DNA of 64,000 nt. It comes from JANQMY01 sp965227095 (GTDB lineage: Bacteria > Pseudomonadota > Alphaproteobacteria > JANQMY01). The position numbers and the translations under genes were made by a program. Within the stretch, counting starts at the first letter, position 1. Every line of letters starts with the position of its first letter. The notes under the pieces are model-generated. The model saw only the letters and a list, made by a program, of their open reading frames with translations, had not been told where the DNA came from and ran no database searches. Of the stretch, positions 1 to 7,779 are shown one piece after another. Where the stretch lies: contig CBDDFL010000002.1 in assembly GCA_965227095.1 (NCBI GenBank), forward strand, positions 620,001-684,000, read 5' to 3'.

Positions 1-2
1 CC

Positions 3-308
3 CAACGCGGATTGGCCCATGGTGTTGGCGAGGTATGGGACAAGCTGTGTGCGGGTGAAACGGCCTCGCTTGAAGACAAGCGTCAGCTTCGAATGCTGGC
101 CACCAGTGCCACCTTGTTGTGCACCCAAGCGGTGGACAAACTGTACAATGCTGGTGGGGGGTCGTCGGTCCATAGCACTTGTTCGATGCAACGGCACTTC
201 CGGGACATCCACACGGCAACGGCACATCGCATGGTCGGCACGGGTGTGCTTCAACTTGCGGGTGGTATTAAACTCACAGACAAAGCGCCGGGCGCCACAG
301 CGCTCTAA
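3..308 (+). CDS. Acyl-CoA dehydrogenase/flavin monooxygenase-like protein, 3' end only
   Basis: The reading frame is open from the window edge to a TAA at 306-308, so only about the last 100 residues are present. The segment with Cys-Ser-Met-Gln-Arg-His-Phe-Arg-Asp-Ile-His resembles the C-terminal helical domain of type-2 acyl-CoA dehydrogenases and the related flavin-dependent hydroxylases (HpaA/HsaA-like group), where an xxxQRxxRDxH pattern is common. The substrate cannot be told. It lies 22 bases before an enoyl-CoA hydratase on the same strand, which fits an operon for acyl-CoA or aromatic breakdown. A TTG at 12 is not the likely start because the homologous region begins upstream. Confidence 0.6.
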   Translation, partial: QRGLAHGVGEVWDKLCAGETASLEDKRQLRMLATSATLLCTQAVDKLYNAGGGSSVHSTCSMQRHFRDIHTATAHRMVGTGVLQLAGGIKLTDKAPGATAL

Positions 309-330
309 ATATCCGCATAAGGAATGATCA

Positions 331-1122
331 ATGGAATATGTGGGCTACAAAACACTGCGGTTCGATACGCAAAACCGGGTGCTGACCGTCACCATTGACA
401 ATGGCCCCATGAATGCCGTGGACCATGACCTGCATGACGATCTCGCGCGTGTTTTTTCAGACGTCCAACGAGATCCCGATTGCGATTTGGTGATTCTGAC
501 GGGCCAGGGCCGCGCCTTCTGTGCCGGCGGTGATATGGACTGGTTTCAGGAAATGATCGACCAGCCGGAAAAATTCCGCTCCCTTGGGACAGATGCCAAA
601 CGGATTGTGTTTGATCTTTTGGAACTTGAAAAACCGCTCATTTGCCGGGTGAACGGCGCGGCAGCGGGGCTTGGGGCCAGTATTGCGTTACTGTCGGACA
701 TCATCATCGCCGACGAAAAGGCGGTCATTGGCGATCCGCACGTGAAAGTAGGTTTGGTCGCGGGCGATGGCGGCGCGGTGATCTGGCCGCAACTGATCGG
801 CTATGCGCGCGCAAAGGAATTGCTGTTGACGGGCGACATGGTGCCGGCCCCGAAAGCGGAAGCCATGGGACTGATCAACTATGCGGTACCATCGGATCAG
901 CTGGACGCGAAGGTGGCGGAAATTACTCAGAAGATTCTGGGCAACCCCCGTTTTGCGGTGCGGTGGACCAAGACGTCCACGAATTTGCCGTTGAAACAAA
1001 TCGCCCATACGGTGATGGATGCCGCGATCGCCTATGAAACCCTCACCAATCTGACGGACGACCGGCAAGAAGCCGTAACCGCCTTTGTGGAAAAGCGCGC
1101 GCCCAAATTTACGGGCGACTAA
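331..1122 (+). CDS. Enoyl-CoA hydratase/isomerase family protein
   Basis: 263 residues, the usual length for the crotonase fold. Seen in the sequence: the oxyanion-hole region Ala-Phe-Cys-Ala-Gly-Gly-Asp near residues 61-67 and the second segment with Gly-Ala-Ala-Ala-Gly-Leu-Gly near 109-115. Members hydrate, isomerise or cleave acyl-CoA thioesters in the cytoplasm. The usual catalytic Glu pair of true hydratases is not obvious, since the region after the second motif reads Asp-Pro-His-Val-Lys-Val-Gly-Leu, so the exact reaction is open. An AAGGA lies 8 bases before the ATG. The last four bases overlap the convergent GST gene. Confidence 0.85.
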   Translation: MEYVGYKTLRFDTQNRVLTVTIDNGPMNAVDHDLHDDLARVFSDVQRDPDCDLVILTGQGRAFCAGGDMDWFQEMIDQPEKFRSLGTDAKRIVFDLLELEKPLICRVNGAAAGLGASIALLSDIIIADEKAVIGDPHVKVGLVAGDGGAVIWPQLIGYARAKELLLTGDMVPAPKAEAMGLINYAVPSDQLDAKVAEITQKILGNPRFAVRWTKTSTNLPLKQIAHTVMDAAIAYETLTNLTDDRQEAVTAFVEKRAPKFTGD

Positions 1123-1880
1123 AATTCCATCGGCGTTTTGATGTGGTTCGCGAAGGTATAATCCCTGAGTTCGAACATGGTTTGATCCATATCTTCGAAG
1201 GCCTTTCCGCTGGACGCCCACACAGACCGCATCGGGTCTTCCATGGGATTGATGTCCGGCGGAGAGATCTTGAAAGGCTGCGAAAAGAACGCCCAATAAA
1301 TGTCGGCGGCGGTCAGGGTGTTCCCCACCAGATAATTACTGCCGGCGGCTTTTTGAGCTGCCGCTTGGGTCGCCATCATGACGATAATGTCTTTGATCCG
1401 GCCGCGAGATTTTTCGAAGGCTTCCGGCGAATAGCCATATTCCTTAAACATGGGCGTCTCAAGCACCGCATCTCCTTGCGCCTTATGCCCGGCTGCTAGC
1501 ATCCCCATGCGGGCTTGCCACAAAAGCCCGCCTTCGTCCGCCAACTCGCTGATGATGCCCACCATGCGCATGCGGTCATCAATGTTATCGGGGATGAGGC
1601 TTGGGCCGCTGCCAATACGTTCTGCAAGGGTCATGATTTCGTGCCAACGCACGCGCGGTGCTTCGTCATTATACATCACGACAGGACCGTTCCGGTGCCG
1701 GGTCCAGTCCACCAAATCCGCGTTGGGTTCGCCGCCTTTTTGTTCGATGGCCACAAAGGGAATGTTGTGGTGTTCGAACATGGCTTTGGCGGCCATGCCC
1801 CATGGGCTCGGCACACCGCGCACCAAGGCCACGCGCAAGCCATCCATGCCGCGCGCGGTGGCAACGTCGACAAAGTTCAT
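1119..1880 (-). CDS. Glutathione S-transferase family protein
   Basis: 253 residues. The N-terminal third has a thioredoxin-like pattern (Val-Arg-Gly-Val-Pro-Ser-Pro-Trp-Gly, then a strand, then Asn-Gly-Pro-Val-Val-Met) expected of the glutathione-binding domain, although with an unusual insert of charged residues. The remainder is helical, and a segment with Asn-Thr-Leu-Thr-Ala-Ala-Asp-Ile-Tyr resembles the conserved N-capping Asp motif of the GST C-terminal domain. Members conjugate or isomerise electrophiles, or act as chaperones. The neighbours are an enoyl-CoA hydratase (converging, 4-base overlap) and an alpha/beta hydrolase upstream on the same strand, 15 bases away, so these two are probably co-transcribed. 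Confidence 0.75.
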   Translation of the reverse strand: MNFVDVATARGMDGLRVALVRGVPSPWGMAAKAMFEHHNIPFVAIEQKGGEPNADLVDWTRHRNGPVVMYNDEAPRVRWHEIMTLAERIGSGPSLIPDNIDDRMRMVGIISELADEGGLLWQARMGMLAAGHKAQGDAVLETPMFKEYGYSPEAFEKSRGRIKDIIVMMATQAAAQKAAGSNYLVGNTLTAADIYWAFFSQPFKISPPDINPMEDPMRSVWASSGKAFEDMDQTMFELRDYTFANHIKTPMEF

Positions 1881-1895
1881 AAAAATCTCCCTATT

Positions 1896-2654
1896 TTATC
1901 GATAAGCGAGCCGGCGCCAGCCTCGTTTTGAAAATGGGCGCCATTGATCTTGTGGTTGGCTCAACCGTTCGGCAATTGCGTAGAGGACGAAACCGTTCAC
2001 ACCTAAACCGCAATGGCTGCCCTGCACCTCAATGTTTTCGGTGGTCTCCGTTTCCTGTTCAAGACAGCTTTGCCACGGCACGACACCGTCGGTTTTTGAA
2101 AAGATCGCAGTCGATGGAACCGGCGGCGGCAGATGGATTCCGGCCGACGGGGCCTCCGAATCATCTGCGTTTAGTTGGTCGTAAAGGGGGCGGGTATTGC
2201 TGTACTGATTGCCCATCCCAAAGGGGCTGCCCAAGGATATAACCTGGCGCACCGCATCTGGCCTGCGTTTTGCGATCTCGCGGGCGTAAACCCCGCCGAG
2301 GCTCCACCCGACCAGGGATACTTTGCGGCCTGTGCGCGCGAAAATTTCATTCACGCGGCCCAGCATCATGTCCGGCAGTTTCCCGCGCGGCCCCAGATTG
2401 CGCCCCAACAGCCAAGGCTCGGGCGCGTACTTCTTTTGGGACAGGAATTCCCGCAATATCTCCGTAGACCGATCACTTGCCATAAATCCCGGCAGGACCA
2501 AGACCGGATGTCCGTCGCCATTGGGGGCGCTGTACAACAACGGCACGGCGGTTGTTAGCGCGATTCCTTCGAAAAAGGCGCGGGGAAGCTCCGCTGCCAT
2601 CAAGGCCGCGGAAGGCCGCTTAAACGGTTCGTCGATTGTGTCGATGTTTGCCAT
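1896..2654 (-). CDS. Alpha/beta hydrolase
   Basis: 252 residues. The nucleophile elbow Gly-Trp-Ser-Leu-Gly-Gly places the catalytic Ser at residue 118, and a Leu-Pro-Gly-Phe segment near 54-57 fits the oxyanion strand. A Gly-Ser-His-Cys-Gly-Leu near residue 217 offers the catalytic His, with an Asp in Lys-Thr-Asp-Gly about 24 residues before it. There is no signal peptide, so it is likely cytoplasmic. The substrate is unknown. It sits just upstream of the GST gene on the same strand and is followed on its 5' side by a long non-coding stretch that probably carries its promoter. Confidence 0.85.
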   Translation of the reverse strand: MANIDTIDEPFKRPSAALMAAELPRAFFEGIALTTAVPLLYSAPNGDGHPVLVLPGFMASDRSTEILREFLSQKKYAPEPWLLGRNLGPRGKLPDMMLGRVNEIFARTGRKVSLVGWSLGGVYAREIAKRRPDAVRQVISLGSPFGMGNQYSNTRPLYDQLNADDSEAPSAGIHLPPPVPSTAIFSKTDGVVPWQSCLEQETETTENIEVQGSHCGLGVNGFVLYAIAERLSQPQDQWRPFSKRGWRRLAYR

Positions 2655-2930
2655 GGGATCCCCGGTTATGCGAGTCAGCGAAAAAGCCTAATGACTTGAT
2701 GGGTGAATAGTCTAGGGCGTACCTTCGTGACACAAGCCAAAATCGCGTTTTGAGGTTAATCCCTTTTGGGCAGAGGCGCTTTCAGCCGAATTATTCTTGT
2801 GTTTTCAATGCCTTCGAAGGTGGTTGCCCCTCATCCCGCAGCTATGCCTGTTCCGCATAGCCGCCTTGTTTGTCGATGACTGGCCCCGTTTGGTCATCAA
2901 ATTTTCGAAAAAAAGTGAATGACACGTCCT

Positions 2931-2960
2931 TTGACAAATCAGATAGGCTGTCCATATCGT
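2931..2960 (+). promoter_or_regulatory. Putative sigma-70 promoter of the cation transporter
   Basis: A perfect -35 box TTGACA at 2931-2936 is followed after 18 bases by TATCGT (2955-2960), which matches four of six bases of the -10 consensus. Transcription would start near 2967, about 22 bases before a small open frame and about 170 bases before the transporter ATG. Confidence 0.5.
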
Positions 2961-2971
2961 TAAAAATAACG
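2958..2971. promoter_or_regulatory. Palindromic operator candidate
   Basis: CGTTA at 2958-2962 and TAACG at 2967-2971 form a perfect inverted repeat around AAAA. It overlaps the putative -10 box, where a bound repressor would block transcription. The binding protein is unknown and no regulator gene is adjacent. Confidence 0.4.
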
Positions 2972-2988
2972 ACTTAGAAGAGGATCTC

Positions 2989-3063
2989 ATGGCTCGCCTG
3001 TCCGGTTGCCATTGGTACGGCCATAAAGGCGTAGATTGCTTCCCGGAGCTAGCACCTACCTAG
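2989..3063 (+). CDS. Possible 24-residue leader peptide, Cys/His-rich
   Basis: An ATG at 2989 preceded by AGAGGA at a good distance opens a 24-codon frame ending in TAG at 3061-3063. The peptide is MARLSGCHWYGHKGVDCFPE plus four residues, with Cys7, His8, His12 and Cys17, a spacing that could bind a metal. It lies between a promoter-like element and a cation diffusion facilitator gene, 75 bases before the latter. Such a short frame can occur by chance, so this is an inference from position, ribosome-binding site and composition only. Confidence 0.3.
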   Translation: MARLSGCHWYGHKGVDCFPELAPT

Positions 3064-3075
3064 CGCCGCAAGAAC

Positions 3076-3111
3076 CTGCATTGCCAAAATGCAGCGCATA
3101 CGGATTTTTTT
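3076..3111 (+). promoter_or_regulatory. Hairpin and T-run in transporter leader
   Basis: CTGCATT (3076-3082) and AATGCAG (3088-3094) form a 7-bp stem with a 5-base loop. Ten bases further on is a run of seven T (3105-3111), ahead of the transporter start at 3139. The gap between stem and T-run is too long for a standard terminator, so an attenuation role is only possible. Confidence 0.25.
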
Positions 3112-3138
3112 CTCTACTCAATTTCTTATTGGTGATTC

Positions 3139-4080
3139 ATGACCGATGCAGCGCGGATGGAAGACCGCGGCATCAAGCTGACCATATACGGCGCAGGCGT
3201 TTTTGCCCTGCTGGCGTTTGTCTTTGCTTATGCAACCCATTCCGATGGCGTGTGGCTCGATGGGGCCTATTCTGCTGTCGACATCATCATTTCAATTTTG
3301 AGCTTGTTTGTGGTGCGTTTGGTGGCGCGCCCCGGCGACGATGCCTATCCATTCGGTTATGGCGCATTCGAACCACTGCTTGTGCTTGCGAAAGGCCTGA
3401 TCATTTTGGCCGTTTTGCTGTGGGCGGGTGTGGCGGCCATTGACCAGATCATGCAGGGGGGTAATCGCACGGAAGCTGAAATTGTGATCGTCTATGGGGT
3501 CATTGCGTCCCTGGGGTGTTTCGCCATAGGCCATCGCGTTATGACCCTCGCTGAAAAAACAGAGTCTGACATTTTGGCGGTCGACGCCAAGGATTGGATG
3601 ATTGACGCCTATCTGTCGCTTGGTATTGCGCTTGCCTTTGTGATGGCGGTGGTGCTCGAACACAGCGCTTATGCGGCATGGGCCCCTTATGTGGACCCGG
3701 CGGTGGTATTGGCGATGGTTTTCGGGACTTTGATTATTCCTCTGAGAATTGTCCGGGAAAGCTGGTCTGAGCTGACCCAAAAATCGATTGATGATGACGA
3801 CCTCCAGGAACAGGAAGAACTGGCGCGATCCGTATTGATGCCCTATGGCGCGCCGGACTTTCGCTTACGGTCCGTGTGGCTCGGACGGGAGTTGTACAGC
3901 CATATCTATGTGCTGTTGCCCAAGACCGGCGCGCATCCACTGGCCGCGGTGACCGCGCAAGACAAAGTGCGGCAGGAATTGCCGGAACGGTTTTTGGAGC
4001 TGGCGCCCGTCGTGTCCATGGACGTGGTGTTCACCGCAGACCGCACCCTTGCTGACGGACCGCAAAAGATCGCGCGGTAG
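3139..4080 (+). CDS. Cation diffusion facilitator family transporter
   Basis: 313 residues with about six hydrophobic segments between residues 15 and 200 and a soluble C-terminal domain of about 110 residues, the layout of CDF exporters that swap a divalent metal for protons at the inner membrane. The TM2 site reads Asp41-Gly-Ala-Tyr44-Ser-Ala-Val-Asp48 and the TM5 site Asp152-Trp-Met-Ile-Asp156. In typical Zn transporters position 44 is His or Asp and position 152 is His or Asp, so Tyr44 is unusual and the metal may differ. Expression may be controlled by the leader elements upstream. Confidence 0.85.
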   Translation: MTDAARMEDRGIKLTIYGAGVFALLAFVFAYATHSDGVWLDGAYSAVDIIISILSLFVVRLVARPGDDAYPFGYGAFEPLLVLAKGLIILAVLLWAGVAAIDQIMQGGNRTEAEIVIVYGVIASLGCFAIGHRVMTLAEKTESDILAVDAKDWMIDAYLSLGIALAFVMAVVLEHSAYAAWAPYVDPAVVLAMVFGTLIIPLRIVRESWSELTQKSIDDDDLQEQEELARSVLMPYGAPDFRLRSVWLGRELYSHIYVLLPKTGAHPLAAVTAQDKVRQELPERFLELAPVVSMDVVFTADRTLADGPQKIAR

Positions 4081-4154
4081 GGCGTTGCAAATCTAAGCTG
4101 CTTGTGTGGAGAATACGTGCTAAAGTGGTTCCCACACAAGGGGAGGTGGGTTTA

Positions 4155-4889
4155 ATGCGCGCAAGAGTTTTGTGGATTGTTGTGATGTCACTGGGGTTAT
4201 CGGCCTGTGATCTTGAGGCTCTTCAGCCTAAGGACGAATATGTTGCTGTTGTTGGGCGCAGCACACTTGCGGAGCCACCAAACGAATTGAGTTTTCGTGT
4301 TGTCGTTGTGAGAAACGGTGAAACACCAGGTGAAACGCAAAAAAAAGTATCTGCTGACGCGACTAAATTGATTGCCGCGTTAGTTGATTTTGGACTTGAA
4401 ACTTCGAACTTCGTAACCGAGGAGATTTTTGTAGCTACCAAGTTTGACGATGTAGTTGTGGATGGACAACGAATCGAAAAACAAGTTGGGTTTATGGGGA
4501 GGTATGAGCTTCGAATTACCACTGACAAACTCAAGGAATTGGATTCTATCTTGGGAGTCGTGGTTGAAAATTCTGCGTATTACGATGACCTTGATTATTC
4601 GCTCAGAGACAAATCAAAGCTTCATGAGATGGTTCGCCAAAGTGCAATCGATAATGCACGTCAAAAAGCGGAACAATACGCCGCAGCGGTTGGGAAAACG
4701 CTTGGATCAGCAGAAATAGTCGAAGAACCAGAAATCAATCGCTACCGTTTAAATCCGAATTTTCGGCGTGGTGCATTTGACGAAATTGTCGTTACTGCGT
4801 CAAAACGGGGCGCTGGCTTTTCTGTTCCGATCATACCGCCGAGAGTGGAAGTCGGCTTGGAGATTTACGTGAAATTCAGACTTGAGTAG
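4155..4889 (+). CDS. SIMPL-domain (DUF541) lipoprotein
   Basis: 244 residues from the ATG at 4155, chosen because GGAGG lies 8 bases before it and because it begins a lipoprotein signal ending in Leu-Ser-Ala-Cys. The body has the SIMPL pattern: an early strand with Val-Ala-Val-Val-Gly-Arg-Ser, a Thr-Lys-Leu-Ile-Ala-Ala-Leu helix, and later Ala-Ile-Asp-Asn-Ala-Arg-Gln-Lys-Ala-Glu, followed by Ala-Ala-Ala-Val-Gly-Lys. The molecular role of this family (YggE and relatives) is poorly known; envelope stress functions have been proposed. The base composition is clearly more AT-rich than its neighbours, which suggests recent acquisition. An upstream in-frame ATG at 4104 lacks a good ribosome site. 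Confidence 0.8.
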   Translation: MRARVLWIVVMSLGLSACDLEALQPKDEYVAVVGRSTLAEPPNELSFRVVVVRNGETPGETQKKVSADATKLIAALVDFGLETSNFVTEEIFVATKFDDVVVDGQRIEKQVGFMGRYELRITTDKLKELDSILGVVVENSAYYDDLDYSLRDKSKLHEMVRQSAIDNARQKAEQYAAAVGKTLGSAEIVEEPEINRYRLNPNFRRGAFDEIVVTASKRGAGFSVPIIPPRVEVGLEIYVKFRLE

Positions 4890-5201
4890 TCACCGGCCCG
4901 ATCCAGCCGACCCACTCGCACTCAACCGTGTCTGATACTTTCTCAAGCCGGCGTGTGTTGCCGCTTCCAGGTCGACGTCCAGTTCCACGGCAAGGGCGTA
5001 AAGGGAGAACGCGAGGTCGCCAAGTTCTTCCTTCATGTCGTCGGTGACCGCCACGGATCTCTTGCCGTAATCACTCGATTTCAAAATCTCTTTCACCACT
5101 TCGCCGAACTCACTGGCCAGATCCAGGGCGCGGGTGGCCGGGTCGCAGGTCAAGGCATTATCATGAATGAAGGTGGCGATGTCAGACTGAAGGGGGGACA
5201 T
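4890..5201 (-). CDS. MazG-like nucleotide pyrophosphohydrolase
   Basis: 103 residues, a single-domain member. Glu-Phe-Gly-Glu-Val-Val-Lys-Glu followed about 20 residues later by Lys-Glu-Glu-Leu-Gly-Asp is the ExxE...ExxD magnesium-binding pattern of all-alpha NTP pyrophosphohydrolases, which clear unwanted nucleotides in the cytoplasm. The start at 5201 is supported by AGGAG six bases upstream; a longer frame from 5252 would add residues without homology. It abuts the convergent SIMPL gene with no gap. The likely substrate (dCTP-like or another NTP) cannot be read from the sequence. Confidence 0.8.
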   Translation of the reverse strand: MSPLQSDIATFIHDNALTCDPATRALDLASEFGEVVKEILKSSDYGKRSVAVTDDMKEELGDLAFSLYALAVELDVDLEAATHAGLRKYQTRLSASGSAGSGR

Positions 5202-5302
5202 GGTTTCTCCTAAGATTGTTGGGGGTGCATGAGTGGCCGCTCGCCATTCCACATGTTAAGCTGCACATCGTCATCGCTCACAACGGCGCGGAAGGTCAGC
5301 AT

Positions 5303-5860
5303 ATGGAATTTCTCATTGGCATCGGCATTTTGGTGGCGCTCGGCTTTTGGCTCGTCTCCATTTACAACCGCTTGGTAGCGCTCAATCAACGTGTTGACCA
5401 GTCCTATGCTGACATCGAAGTGCAGCTCAACCAGCGCCACGACCTTATTCCTAATTTGGTCGAAACCGTGAAGGGCTATGCCTCGCATGAGAAAGAAACG
5501 CTGGATGCGGTGGTGCAGGCCAGAAATTCTGCCGTGTCCGCCAGTGGGCCGGCGGCTCAAGCCAGTGCGGAAGGGGTTTTGACCGGCGCGCTCGGCAAAT
5601 TGTTTGCGCTGGCGGAAGCCTATCCTGACTTGAAAGCCAATACGAATTTTCTTCAGCTTCAAGATGAGCTGTCGGATATCGAAAACAAAATTGCCGCCGC
5701 GCGGCGTTTCTTCAACAATGCGGTCAGCGAGCTCAATACGGGCATTCAGCAATTCCCGGCGGTGTTGTTCGCGTCCAGTTTCGGCTTTTCCGAGAAAGAG
5801 TTTTTCGATTTGGGCGAAGACCGCGCGACCATTTCTCAAACGCCCAAAGTTGAGTTTTAA
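5303..5860 (+). CDS. lemA: LemA family protein
   Basis: 185 residues, starting with a short hydrophobic membrane anchor (Phe-Leu-Ile-Gly-Ile-Gly-Ile-Leu) and followed by the LemA signature Leu-Asn-Gln-Arg-Val-Asp-Gln-Ser-Tyr-Ala-Asp-Ile-Glu-Val-Gln-Leu, then Arg-His-Asp-Leu-Ile-Pro-Asn-Leu. The end reads Phe-Phe-Asp-Leu-Gly-Glu, also typical. The family has an N-out membrane anchor with a helical bundle; its function is unclear. It is followed 20 bases later by an HtpX-like protease, a pairing seen in many bacteria. The ATG at 5303 is chosen over an upstream start because it begins the conserved anchor and has GGAAGG before it. Confidence 0.9.
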   Translation: MEFLIGIGILVALGFWLVSIYNRLVALNQRVDQSYADIEVQLNQRHDLIPNLVETVKGYASHEKETLDAVVQARNSAVSASGPAAQASAEGVLTGALGKLFALAEAYPDLKANTNFLQLQDELSDIENKIAAARRFFNNAVSELNTGIQQFPAVLFASSFGFSEKEFFDLGEDRATISQTPKVEF

Positions 5861-5880
5861 ACGACCGCACGCGGACTGTC

Positions 5881-6876
5881 ATGGGCGCGTTCGGCCTCTA
5901 TACCCATATTCAAGCCAACCGGCGCCGGTCAATATTGCTGATCGGCGGGCTGTTTTTTCTGGTCTATGTGCTGACCTTTGCGGGCGCGCTGTTGGGGCGC
6001 GCCTTTTTTACCGAGGCGCCGCTGAATGAGCTGCTCTATGGGGCATTGCTGGATTTGGTTTGGTGGGCACCGGCGGCGACCTTACTGACGATTGCCTGGG
6101 TTTTCATCGCCTATCATTGGCATGAACGCATGATCGATGCGGTAACGGGCGCCCATGGCATTGAACGGGAAGACGATCCGGAGCTTTACAATCTCTTGGA
6201 AAATATGTGCATCTCGCGCGGCATCCCCATGCCTCGGCTGAAGATTGTCGACAGCGAGGCGCTGAACGCCTTTGCCACCGGCCTGAATGAAAAACAATAC
6301 GCGATCAGCGTGACCTCTGGTTTGCGCCGTCATTTGACCAAGGAGGAATTGGAAGCCGTGCTGGGCCACGAATTGACCCATATCCGCAATGGCGATGTGC
6401 GCGTGCTGGTGATTTCCGTTGTGATGGCGGGCATCATCTCCTTTATCGGGGAATTGGTGTTCCGTGCCGTATTTCGATCCGGCATTCGGTCCATGCCGCG
6501 CCGGCCAAGCGGCGACCGAAAAGGAAACGGCATGGCCATTGCGGTGATCATTGCCATCGCACTCATCCTGCTATCGTGGCTGTTGTCGATCGTCATTCGA
6601 TTTGCTTTGTCGCGCGCCCGCGAATATCTGGCGGACGCGGGGGCGGTGGAGCTCACTAAAAATCCCGATGCCATGATTTCCGCGTTGCGTAAGATCGAAA
6701 ATCGCGGTGAGATCGACGGTGCCACGTCTGCGGTGATGGAAATGTGCGTGGACAATCCACGGACGGAATTCGCCGATCTTTTCTCAACGCATCCTAATAT
6801 TGATGACCGGGTCGACGCCATTATCGATCATGCCGGTGGTGTTGATCCGGGATTTATAGCACTGCCAACGACTTAA
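5881..6876 (+). CDS. M48 family (HtpX-like) membrane metalloprotease
   Basis: 331 residues. Two membrane segments near 17-45 and 55-80 precede the zinc motif His163-Glu-Leu-Thr-His167, and the third ligand is expected in Arg-Glu-Tyr-Leu-Ala-Asp-Ala about 80 residues later. Two more hydrophobic segments lie at about 173-195 and 213-235. HtpX-type proteases cleave damaged inner-membrane proteins with the active site facing the cytoplasm. It is probably co-transcribed with lemA. The length is slightly above the E. coli HtpX (about 290). Confidence 0.9.
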   Translation: MGAFGLYTHIQANRRRSILLIGGLFFLVYVLTFAGALLGRAFFTEAPLNELLYGALLDLVWWAPAATLLTIAWVFIAYHWHERMIDAVTGAHGIEREDDPELYNLLENMCISRGIPMPRLKIVDSEALNAFATGLNEKQYAISVTSGLRRHLTKEELEAVLGHELTHIRNGDVRVLVISVVMAGIISFIGELVFRAVFRSGIRSMPRRPSGDRKGNGMAIAVIIAIALILLSWLLSIVIRFALSRAREYLADAGAVELTKNPDAMISALRKIENRGEIDGATSAVMEMCVDNPRTEFADLFSTHPNIDDRVDAIIDHAGGVDPGFIALPTT

Positions 6877-6890
6877 AAAAGGAACTGTCG

Positions 6891-7763
6891 ATGACCGACA
6901 AAAGACTGGATGGAAAAGTTGCGATCATCACCGGCGCGGCCAGCGGCATGGGCTGGGCCAGCGTTCATTTGTTTTTGCAGCACGGGGCGCGGGTGGTCGG
7001 TTTTGACCTCAATGAAGAAAATGGGACGGCGCTTGTCGAAAGCGTCAACAAGGCGGGTCACGGCGATGGCTTCACATTCGTCTTGGGCGATGTGGCGGAG
7101 GAAGCTGACGTTGTGCAAACCGTCGCAACCGCTACAGAAAATTTCGGTCGATTGGATGTGATGTTCAACAATGCCGGCGTCGGTGGTGCGTTCGGCCCGC
7201 TTGTTGAAACGGACGTTCAGCATTGGGACGATACCTTCGCGATCAACATGCGCGGCGTGTTTTTGGGAACGAAACACGCCGCAAAGCAGATGATTGCGCA
7301 GGGGCAGGGCGGCGCCATCATCAACACGGCCTCTGTGGCGGGGCTTGGCGGCGGATCGGGACCTGTTGCGTATTCCGCCGCAAAAGCGGGTGTGGTCAAT
7401 TTCGGCCAAAATGCAGCGTTGGAGCTTGCCCGGCATCGAATTCGCGTGAACACGATCTGTCCGGGCATGATCTTTACACCGTTGATGCATCGTGGCCGGG
7501 AAGAGGAGGCGGAAGCCTCCATGAGGCAAATTCAACCATGGCCAGATCGGGGCAATCCGGAACATATCGCAAATGCCGCGCTCTATCTCGCTAGCGAAGA
7601 AAGCGAATTCGTCACCGGCGAAGCGCATGTAGTGGATGGTGGGTATTCCGCCTACGGAGGGATTGTGGGTACGCATTTTGGCGGCATAGGCGGGCAAACC
7701 AAAGCCGGTGTGGCCTATGGCACCACAGGTAAAGCCTCAATCGTGCGAGATGTGGATTGCTAA
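6891..7763 (+). CDS. Short-chain dehydrogenase/reductase
   Basis: 290 residues of classical SDR type. The cofactor motif Thr-Gly-Ala-Ala-Ser-Gly-Met-Gly is at 14-21, Asn-Asn-Ala-Gly at 93-96, and the catalytic set is Ser148, Tyr161 and Lys165. Asp39 at the end of the second strand suggests NAD(H) rather than NADP(H). It is about 35 residues longer than usual; the C-terminal extension after Val-Asp-Gly-Gly-Tyr is glycine-rich. It starts 14 bases after the protease gene and converges with an acyl-CoA ligase. The substrate is unknown. Confidence 0.9.
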   Translation: MTDKRLDGKVAIITGAASGMGWASVHLFLQHGARVVGFDLNEENGTALVESVNKAGHGDGFTFVLGDVAEEADVVQTVATATENFGRLDVMFNNAGVGGAFGPLVETDVQHWDDTFAINMRGVFLGTKHAAKQMIAQGQGGAIINTASVAGLGGGSGPVAYSAAKAGVVNFGQNAALELARHRIRVNTICPGMIFTPLMHRGREEEAEASMRQIQPWPDRGNPEHIANAALYLASEESEFVTGEAHVVDGGYSAYGGIVGTHFGGIGGQTKAGVAYGTTGKASIVRDVDC

Positions 7764-7779
7764 CTTGCGTTTGATTGCT

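Larger units (their letters stand above)
2655..3138. other. 484-bp intergenic region with promoter, operator and leader features
   Basis: This stretch separates the leftward alpha/beta hydrolase from the rightward cation transporter. The left part (2655-2930) shows nothing I can assign except room for the hydrolase promoter. The right part holds a sigma-70-like promoter, a 14-bp palindrome, a 24-codon open frame with a ribosome-binding site, a 7-bp hairpin and a T-run, all listed separately. Confidence 0.6.

Noticed and set aside
688..1296. 202-residue open frame on the minus strand
   Set aside because: It covers the antisense of the enoyl-CoA hydratase gene and shows no family features.
3105..3111. 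Standalone terminator from the T7 run
   Set aside because: Ten bases separate it from the nearest stem, so a normal terminator is unlikely; kept only as a leader feature.
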